Assembly (NCBI GenBank): GCA_963770045.1
Contig: CAVYOD010000027.1
Location: forward strand, 162,858-226,857
From: CAVYOD01 sp963770045
GTDB lineage: Bacteria; Acidobacteriota; Aminicenantia; Aminicenantales; CAVYOD01
DNA: 64,000 nt
Reading direction: 5' to 3'
The notes beneath the pieces were generated by a model. That model ran no database searches. It was not told where the DNA came from and saw nothing but the letters and a program-made list of their open reading frames with translations. The translations under genes and the position numbers were made by a program. This document shows positions 58,204 to 64,000 of this stretch, piece by piece (the stretch's first letter is position 1; every line of letters begins with the position of its first letter).

Positions 58204-59650
58204 TTATCTGATCGTGGCTCTTTGGACGATCTCGCGAAGCTTTCCCCTGACCTTAACGGCCAACGGCTCTGGTTTGTGTTCGGCAAGAATTTGATCGACC
58301 GATTCTGTGCCCGCTGAACAAAGTCCTTTCCGCCCTTCTTGAGCCAACTGTCGTAGTTAGTGCGTTCGAAATGAGTCGGGTACCAGCGTTCCCTGAAAAT
58401 GCTTGAGGGTATGGTCCGTGTTGAGAAAATCGCCGTCAGCCCCTAGTTCTGCGATCACATCCAAGGCCAGAGTCTCATCGCTCACCTCAAATTCCTTCGT
58501 GAATGCTTTTATCCAGCTCACGATCTCGTCGCACAGGACCAACTGGGCGAAAGAAAAGGTGAGCCCGGACTCCAGATATCCGAGGTCATGGATGATATTG
58601 CCCCCGGCCAGCGTTTCCACGACCAGACTCAGCGCTGCCTCTGCTGCGGCCTGGGAGTCGACGGTTTTGGATTCAGATGCGCCGGCTAAAGCGAACATGG
58701 GAAAGCCGTAAAACTGACCCAGAGCTTGAGTAATCGTGCGCTCAGGCTCACAATAAGACAAGATAAAAGTTTTCATATCAAAGGTGGCACCTGGAGGCAT
58801 TCCGGGCACGATGACCGGGGCTCCCTCATGTTTCAATTGAGAAAGCGTTAAGCCAACCAGGACACCCGCAAAGTCCAGCGCGACAGAACCGGCGGGCGTC
58901 ACAGGGCTCGTGATGGCTGCGGTCGAGGAAGGGATATAAAGGGAGGGAAGGTTTTTGGATGCGAGAAAGAGAAGCTTCTCCAAGGCTTCCTTGTTATGAC
59001 GAAGCCCTGAAACAGCGTTGATGTAGCAGGCGATGAGCGGTGTGCTCTTAAGAGCCTCCGCCCCACCCATGACCAACTCGGCCATTTCCACCGCGTCTCG
59101 GCATCCTTCCATTTCGTAGGTGACATAAATTATGGGCTTAGTTGTATAGGACAACATGGCCTCCATCTGATAGCGGTCAGCAATGGTTCCGTCGACATCA
59201 GAAGGCAGGACCATGGACATCACATAGTCGATCTGTGGAAGGAAGTCACAAAGAGTAGTGCCTTCCACAATATCTTTGACTACAGGCTTCCGGCGTTTAC
59301 CAGTGCGATGGTCGATGATATTAAGACAGTCCGAGCCCGGCCCATAAAAACAGCGATATCCCGCTACCGGCATAGCAGGATCACCTTTGCGATTATATAA
59401 AATCACCTGTTTGGGGACGGTTTTGAGAGCCTTCTCCACGATTTTCGAAGAAACACGGACAAGGTTGCCGTCGGTCACACTAGCGCCCGCCTTTTTGAGC
59501 AGCTGAACAGCCTCTTCCAGATACAGCCGGACGCCGACCCGTTCCAATATTTCCAGGCTGGCCTCGTGCATCCTGCGGCACTGTTTTTCAGAAAGGCGCG
59601 GGAAAGCAGAAAGCTTTGGTGGATTTTTCTTTTTGACTTGGATCGATCAT
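58204..59650 (-). pseudogene. MttB-family (trimethylamine/betaine) methyltransferase, frameshifted
   Basis: A corrinoid-dependent MttB-superfamily enzyme without pyrrolysine: HEASLEILERVGVRLY, GPGSDCLNIIDHRTGKR, PIIYVTYEMEG, TSPVTPAGSVALDFAGVLV and PERTITQALGQFYGFPMF. The long frame ends at 58357, but the normal C-terminus continues in other frames: ERTNYDSWLKKGGKDFVQRA then ESVDQILAEHKPEPLAVKV to a TAA at 58204. The start is an ATG at 59650 with AAGGAG eight bases upstream; its frame shifts in AAAAAGAAAAATCC. Three frame changes in all. Non-Pyl relatives demethylate glycine betaine and like compounds. No corrinoid protein gene is near. Confidence 0.82.
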
Positions 59651-59677
59651 ATTCTTTCTCCTTTTCTATCATTAATC

Positions 59678-60009
59678 CTAAGCTGCCGTACCAGAGAGCA
59701 ATTTGTCCTTTTGTTTGCTATATTTCTTGAGAATAAGAAGGCTCGACAACAAACCAAGAATACACAGACCCGCAACAAAGGCGAAGTAATACTTATATCC
59801 CAATCCTCCTGGGTATCGATCCAGGAACACTCCCCCCAGCATCGGCATAAAAATATCTGGCGTGAAGCCGATTACAGAGACAATGCCCGTGGCCGCGCCC
59901 GTCACCGCAAGGGGCACCCCCCCTTCCTCCAGCAAAGCAAAGTAGATTCCCCTCAAGGCAAATATGGCTAGCGAGGCGACTGCTGTATTCGTGATCAGGA
60001 TCAATACTA
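59678..60009 (-). pseudogene. MFS transporter, C-terminal part split by IS630
   Basis: About 109 residues of the last membrane helices of an MFS transporter (TNTAVASLAIFALRGIYFALLEE, DIFMPMLGGVFLDRYPGGLG, then a basic end). Removing the IS630 element and one TA joins it in frame to the middle part at 61149 upward, as ...PGNPNLV-LILITNTAV. It is directly downstream of the MttB gene's start and may have supplied the methylated substrate. Confidence 0.85.
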
Positions 60010-61100
60010 GTGTAGTGTCTCAATAACGGCTTTACAATGTCCTATTTTGTCAAGAATTTGATCGACTTTCTTGGTCCACACAAAGGGCTTGGGCTGCTGA
60101 TTGTTGATCCGAATATATTCTTCGATAGCCGCGATGAGATCAGGAACGCTGCGAAAAACTCCTCGGCGGATCCGTTTTCGCGTCAGTTCGCCAAACCATC
60201 TCTCGATCAAGTTCACCCACGAGGAACCGGTTGGCGTAAAATGCAGCTGGAAGCGAGGATGCTTCCCCAGCCACTTTTCAACGTTCGGATGGGTATGAGT
60301 GCCGTAGTTGTCGAGGATCAAATGAAGATCCCGGGCTCGGGGCATTTCTCGATCGAGCGTCCGCAAAAATTTCAGGAACTCCTCGTGACGATGACGCGGA
60401 TAACACGTCCCAATCACTGTTCCATCCAACACGTTCAGGGCGGCAAAAAGGCTCGTCGTTCCGTTGCGTTTGTAATCGTGGGTCATCGTCCCGCATCGGC
60501 CTTTTTTCATCGGCAATCCGGGTTGGGTCCGGTCCAAGGCTTGGATCTGCGACTTCTCGTCGATGCACAGAACCAAGGCTTTATCAGGGGGATTCAAGTA
60601 GAGACCGACCACATCCGTGAGTTTTTCCACGAAATGTTTGTCTTTCGACATCTTGAAGGTCTTCATACGATGCGGCTGAAGGCCGTGAGCCTCCCACACC
60701 CGAGCCACAGTCGCATGGCTGACGCCAATCTTTTAGCCAGTGTTCGGGTGCTCCAATGAGTGGCGTCCGGCGGACGCGTCTGCAACGTTCGCTCCACTAT
60801 GATCTTCACGGTCTGGGCATCAGTCCGGCGAGAACTCTCTCCATGAGAGGCATCTTCCGCGATTCCTGCGGGTCCGTTCCTTTCAAAGCGGCTTCGCCAC
60901 AGAAGGACGGTCGGCCGCGACGCGACCAAACGTTTGGCAATGGCGTTATTCGAACACCCCTCGGCGGCCAGCAAGCAAATACGCGATCGCAGGACGACTC
61001 TCTGCGGCGTTGTTTTCGCGCTCACCCAAGATTCCAATGTCTTTCGTTGCTCCGTTGTCATCTCGAGGGCATTCGCTGGTTTCCCACATGCCCTGAGCAT
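60007..61100 (-). CDS. IS630 family transposase (two overlapping frames)
   Basis: The N-terminal frame (60663-61100) has an HTH domain (SRICLLAAEGCSNNAIAKRL, WRSRFERNGPAGI) and the C-terminal frame (60007-60708) the DDE domain: VLCIDEKSQIQALDR, HLILDNYGTHTHPNVEKWL and WVNLIERWFGELT. The frames meet at AAAAGATTGGCG near 60735; a ribosomal shift or an indel would join KR to GVSHATVARVWE. The final stop, TAG at 60007-60009, is made from the duplicated target TA plus the next base. Confidence 0.88.
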
Positions 61101-61146
61101 AACACAAGAAAAATATAATTGTAAAGATATTATTGAGACATTACAC
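60010..61146 (-). mobile_element. IS630-type insertion sequence in an MFS gene
   Basis: The element of 1,137 bases has 17-base terminal inverted repeats (60010-60026 and 61130-61146) matching at 16 of 17 positions, read GTGTAGTGTCTCAATAA and GTGTAATGTCTCAATAA. A duplicated TA flanks it (60008-60009 and 61147-61148), as IS630/Tc1 elements do. Confidence 0.92.
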
Positions 61147-61148
61147 TA

Positions 61149-61672
61149 GATTCGGATTTCCGGGAGAAAAGATGAAGACTCCAAAGCTCAAGATCAAGAT
61201 CGCGAAAGACCAGGCAACTGTTTTGGATACTCCTATTTTGTCCGCCAACAAACCCGCCGGTAATGCGATTAAGGGCTTTACCCACATTTTGGCTGTGCCT
61301 ATGATTCCGCCAAAGACCACACTCATCTTAAACACGTCGGTCGCATAGGGAGTGAAGTAATAAGAACCCCAATAGGCGCTGTAGGCCGTTATGATGACCA
61401 CCGAGATCAGCCAGACCACGGGCATTTTGAGAACTCTGAGAACTTCGCGAAAACCTATCTTCTCTCTTCCTTTGTTTTGTTCCGCGTCTGATCGACCCGC
61501 ATCGCTGATAACAAACCAAGCCATGACTCCGAGCAAAATATTTACCAAAGAAAAAAGAATAATAATGAGGGTCTCCCCATTCTTTGGACAAGAAAGAGGC
61601 TTGAATAAGGTGTATTGAGAGCCTGCTTGTTTTGTCCGTGACATTGCCATTTTAGCTGTTTTAAAGTTCAAA
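61149..61672 (-). pseudogene. MFS transporter, middle part, truncated by IS3 and IS630
   Basis: The segment encodes MFS helices 6-9: LIIILFSLVNILLGVMAWFVISDAG, a charged loop (RSDAEQNKGREKIGF), then MPVVWLISVVIITAYSAYWG and LPAGLLADKIGVSKTVAWS. Helices 1-5 are missing; the IS3 element lies where they should be. It continues across the IS630 insertion into 59678-60009. The frame upstream of LIIILF is doubtful. Confidence 0.8.
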
Positions 61673-61747
61673 TGCCATTTTTGCCCAAACTCCGAAAAAA
61701 CGGCTTCACCATTTGACCCAGGATCGACGATCTCGAACCTGTCCATA

Positions 61748-62560
61748 TCAAACCCCTAGCTCCATGAGGACGGCCGGTGTCCCAAAGTAGATCTCATGCG
61801 GCGTCCGATAGCCGAGCGTCTCATGTAATCGTTCCGTGTTGTAGAACCGAAAATAGGAGGCCAGACGTTCCCTCGCTTCTTGGACCGTCCGATAATCATG
61901 CAGATAGACTTCCTCGTACTTGACCGTCCTCCATAGACGTTCGACAAAGATGTTGTCGTAAAGCCGACCGCGGCCATCCATGCTAATCCGGACTTCGGCG
62001 TCTTCCAGGAGCCCCGTAAATTCCTCACTTGTAAACTGCGCCCCCTGGTCCGAATTGAAGATCTCCGGTTTGGAAATCCACAGCGCCTTCTTCAAGGCTT
62101 CCAGGCAAAACTCCTTCTCCAGCGTGGTCGAAAGCTCCCAGGACAGGATATAGCGGCTGTGCCAATCCATGACGGCAACCAGATAAACGAATCCATGGGC
62201 CAGACGAACGTAGGTGATGTCGCTGACCCAGGCTTGATCCGGACGGTTCACCGTAACCCCTTTCAGAAGATAGGGATAGATCTTGTGATCCGGCCCGCCG
62301 GCGCTCGTTCGCGGCTTGGGATAGATGGCCTCAAGTCCCATCCGCCGCATCAGACGCCGGATCCTCTTAGGATTGACCGGGTAGCCCACGGCCCGCAGCC
62401 AAGCCGTCATCTTCGGCACGCCGTAAAACGGCGTCTTCGTAAACTGCTCATCAATCCGATTCATCAGCATCAGATTGTAGGTGTCATCCCGCTGGGAGTC
62501 GTAATAAAAGGACGAGCGAGCGAACCTCAAGAGGTCACACTGCCTTGAGATCGGGATCAT
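61748..62560 (-). CDS. IS3 OrfB transposase (DDE)
   Basis: rve-type DDE integrase: HTH_21 region (FYGVPKMTAWLRAVGYPVNPK), first Asp in QAWVSDITYVRL, second in FNSDQGAQFTSEEF, and Glu in FVERLWRTVKYEEVYLHDY. The usual N-terminus of OrfB is reached by a -1 shift on A9 (62615-62623), reading ISVAPVEKKKAMVDPELSDD; a further single-base change near 62555 is needed to enter this frame, so the copy may be inactive. Confidence 0.88.
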   Translation of the reverse strand: MIPISRQCDLLRFARSSFYYDSQRDDTYNLMLMNRIDEQFTKTPFYGVPKMTAWLRAVGYPVNPKRIRRLMRRMGLEAIYPKPRTSAGGPDHKIYPYLLKGVTVNRPDQAWVSDITYVRLAHGFVYLVAVMDWHSRYILSWELSTTLEKEFCLEALKKALWISKPEIFNSDQGAQFTSEEFTGLLEDAEVRISMDGRGRLYDNIFVERLWRTVKYEEVYLHDYRTVQEARERLASYFRFYNTERLHETLGYRTPHEIYFGTPAVLMELGV

Positions 62561-62596
62561 CGGATAGCTCCGGATCGACCATCGCCTTCTTCTTCT

Positions 62597-62887
62597 CTAC
62601 CGGAGCAACTGAGATTTTTTTTTGAGCCAATCCAGTTCCACCTTGAGCTGGCCGATCTGCCGGAAAAGCTCAGCTTCCAACTCCTCCCGGCCCTTCTCCG
62701 CTTTCTTCCTCCGGTCGGAAAAAAGATCCGGCATCATCTCCAGAAGATGCCGACGCCACTGCCGGATCTGGTTGGGATGGACGTCGAATTCGCTCGCCAG
62801 CTGGGCGAGCGTCTTCTCCCCCTTGGCCGCTTCGAACGCGACTTTGGCCTTGAATGCGGCGTCATGTTGTCTGCGCATGTTGACCAT
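62597..62887 (-). CDS. IS3 OrfA (HTH protein)
   Basis: A 96-residue HTH_Tnp_1 protein (HDAAFKAKVAFEAAKGEKTL, FDVHPNQIRQWRRHLLE) with a C-terminal leucine-zipper-like coil (ELEAELFRQIGQLKVELDWL). It ends just after nine A residues, the slippery site for making OrfAB. A GGAGG box precedes the ATG at 62887. Confidence 0.9.
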   Translation of the reverse strand: MVNMRRQHDAAFKAKVAFEAAKGEKTLAQLASEFDVHPNQIRQWRRHLLEMMPDLFSDRRKKAEKGREELEAELFRQIGQLKVELDWLKKKSQLLR

Positions 62888-63062
62888 CTTACCATACCTC
62901 CTTTTGGGTTATGGCAGGTCAAAATGCACCTTATTGCCCTGTCCGAAATTTGGGGAGAGGTTCAGATACAAAACTGACAAAAGAAGAATTCCTGAAATAC
63001 CTGGATTAGCTTAAAGGCAACCGCGGTTTTTCGGGGCAAGCAAGTCACTTTTGGATGTGTTT

Positions 63063-63076
63063 TTTGGGGTCGGACC
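63063..63076 (+). repeat. Direct repeat flanking hicBA (left)
   Basis: TTTGGGGTCGGACC; the right copy at 63894-63907 reads TTTGGGGACGGACC (13 of 14 match). The two lie on either side of the HicBA pair. Confidence 0.5.
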
Positions 63077-63380
63077 GGCCGATATATTTCATTTTATTAT
63101 AAATAAGATTCAATACTTCTCTGAATTTGCCCTTAAATGAATGTTTTTGGGGGCAAAAAAGTCGTTTTAAGAGGTGCTCTGAATAGCTTCAGGTCTTGTT
63201 TTGACGGGCAAGAAAGGCCTTTACCCTCGTTTAATTTTCTTCCCTCCTCCTCAAGGGAAAGGCTTGTGTATAAGTTCATGAGAATACCTTGTTGGAAATT
63301 ACGTCTCTATAGAATGAAAAGCGCCTAAATCTGAGACGTTGAAGACGGCCGGCCGGTAAATACATCAGAAAATGAAAACA

Positions 63381-63389
63381 TGTTATAAT
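63381..63389 (+). promoter_or_regulatory. Extended -10 promoter of hicB
   Basis: TGTTATAAT: a perfect TATAAT (63384-63389) preceded by the TGn extension. The -35 box is poor, as is common with extended -10 promoters. About 25 bases ahead of the hicB start. Confidence 0.4.
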
Positions 63390-63413
63390 GTGGGCAATTT
63401 GGGAGTGTTGCCC

Positions 63414-63638
63414 ATGAAATCAATTAAAGTTATCGTCGAAAAGCATCAGGACGGTTATGTCGCTTATCCCCTCGGAATCAAAGGGGCAGTGGTCGGCCAA
63501 GGGGAGACGTATGAAGCGGCGCTTGGAGATGTGAAATCAGCCATCCGCTTTCATGTCGAGACCTTCGGCGAGCCTGCCCTCGAAATTGATCCGCCAATCC
63601 TGGAAGCCTTTATTGCAGAAGCCCGGATCGATGGTTGA
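63414..63638 (+). CDS. hicB: HicB-like antitoxin
   Basis: A 74-residue protein with the partial RNase-H-like HicB fold: KVIVEKHQDGYVAYPLGIKG, GQGETYEAALGDVKSAIRFH, ending PILEAFIAEARIDG. It lacks an obvious C-terminal DNA-binding domain. The ATG at 63414 was chosen over an upstream in-frame ATG (63372) because the latter lies ahead of the -10 box. Its stop overlaps the toxin start (TGATG), so the two genes are translationally coupled, with antitoxin first. Confidence 0.8.
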   Translation: MKSIKVIVEKHQDGYVAYPLGIKGAVVGQGETYEAALGDVKSAIRFHVETFGEPALEIDPPILEAFIAEARIDG

Positions 63639-63877
63639 TGGATAAGTTTCCAATTGACGCACCAAAACAAAAAGCCGTCAAAGCATTAGAAAAACTGGGT
63701 TTCAGGGTTGTCCGCGAAAAAGAACACCTTTCGCTTGTCCGCGAGAATCCAGACGGGACTAAAACGCTTTTGACGATGCCAAATCACCCAAAAATCAAAG
63801 CACCAACCTTAAGAACCATTTGTCAGCTATCAGGAATCTCCCAGGACGAATTCATAAAAGCTTATCGGGAAAGATAG
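63638..63877 (+). CDS. hicA: HicA-like mRNA interferase toxin
   Basis: A 79-residue dsRBD-fold toxin: AVKALEKLGFRVVREKEHLSL with the conserved histidine, RENPDGTKTLLTMPNHPKIK, and LRTICQLSGISQDEFIKAYRER. HicA cuts mRNA when HicB is lost. Start at the ATG of the TGATG overlap (63638). Family and pairing are clear; activity is not shown. Confidence 0.85.
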   Translation: MDKFPIDAPKQKAVKALEKLGFRVVREKEHLSLVRENPDGTKTLLTMPNHPKIKAPTLRTICQLSGISQDEFIKAYRER

Positions 63878-63893
63878 CCTCGGCAGAACCATC

Positions 63894-63907
63894 TTTGGGG
63901 ACGGACC
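63894..63907 (+). repeat. Direct repeat flanking hicBA (right)
   Basis: Partner of 63063-63076. The last about 120 bases of the window contain no other recognisable feature. Confidence 0.5.
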
Positions 63908-64000
63908 AGACTAGGTATTAAACCCTCAATTTGGGGCACCAAAATGGTCCTTTAAGCTCGTTTTTTGGCTAAGAAATCGGGTTAGATGGAGATTTCTATA

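Larger units (their letters stand above)
61673..62964 (-). mobile_element. IS3-family insertion sequence
   Basis: The span is bounded by imperfect inverted ends, TGCCATTTTTGCCCAAACTC at 61673 and, on the other strand, TGAACCTCTCCCCAAATTTC ending at 62964; they share a CCCAAAnTnCG core. The exact edges are uncertain and no target duplication was confirmed. It contains orfA and orfB. Confidence 0.65.
62965..63413. other. Region between IS3 and hicBA
   Basis: Just beyond the IS3 end, 62966-63010 reads in the plus direction as the end of a protein (TKLTKEEFLKYLD, TAG), perhaps the tail of a gene cut by the element. The remainder shows no gene apart from the repeat at 63063-63076 and an extended -10 box at 63381-63389. 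Confidence 0.4.

Noticed and set aside
63137..63328. 63-codon frame between IS3 and hicBA
   Set aside because: Basic, low-complexity composition, no ribosome site and no family resemblance.
1..64000. CRISPR array
   Set aside because: No regularly spaced short repeats and no cas-like protein were found on either strand.

Overview
The window reads as a moderately GC-rich chromosome segment, probably assembled, from an anaerobic, protein- and peptide-degrading bacterium of the Acidobacteriota / Candidatus Aminicenantes type. This is inferred from gene content alone: a bacillithiol operon (bshC-bshB1-bshA), a zinc-ribbon/kinase/TolB/TPR receptor kinase, a VPS10-type beta-propeller protein, two DUF2911 proteins, an Oar-like TonB receptor and many secreted peptidases. 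No rRNA gene or complete tRNA gene was found.

Layout. 0-2.7 kb: TolC-type efflux lipoprotein and a divergent PorT-like barrel. 3.1-13.1 kb: surface-glycan region with two CapA-like copies in a 1.48-kb direct repeat, a sulfotransferase fused to the second copy, and a minus-strand operon GT2 > GT4 > flippase > GT-C-like membrane protein. 13.3-24.4 kb: secreted hydrolases (serine hydrolase, VPS10 protein, S9 peptidase), a cupin, an HpcH/HpaI aldolase and two DUF2911 proteins. 24.5-32.4 kb: PIG-L deacetylase, a 44-residue membrane microprotein, bshC, bshB1, bshA and a sodium:solute symporter, all tightly packed. 32.5-38.1 kb: receptor kinase, membrane dipeptidase, M28 peptidase. 38.1-40.6 kb: an AT-richer pair, a tandem isochorismatase-fold protein and an Rh-type ammonium transporter. 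40.9-43.1 kb: small secreted proteins, an AI-2E family permease and an IS3 remnant. 43.3-61.7 kb: a catabolic region opened by an IclR regulator, with a TonB receptor, YtcJ-type amidohydrolase, two S15/CocE hydrolases, an M81 (MlrC-like) peptidase, split glycine decarboxylase GcvPA/GcvPB, an MttB-family methyltransferase and an MFS transporter. The MFS gene is cut by an IS630 element and truncated beside an IS3 element. 63.4-63.9 kb: a HicBA toxin-antitoxin pair.

How genes may work together (inference): the peptidases, TonB receptor and dipeptidase suit growth on peptides. The IclR-headed region looks like uptake and breakdown of an amide- or N-methyl-bearing compound, ending in glycine cleavage and methyl transfer. 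The glycan region would build and export a surface polymer, perhaps sulfated.

A second theme is frame disruption. At least 13 genes are split by one or more single-base frame changes although both halves still read as good protein, while the bsh operon, kinase and TonB receptor are intact. Some changes sit in homopolymers, which suggests sequencing error. In the CapA repeat each copy carries its own, different insertion, so the two copies check each other. Frameshifted genes are marked pseudogene here; the alternative is uncorrected indels.
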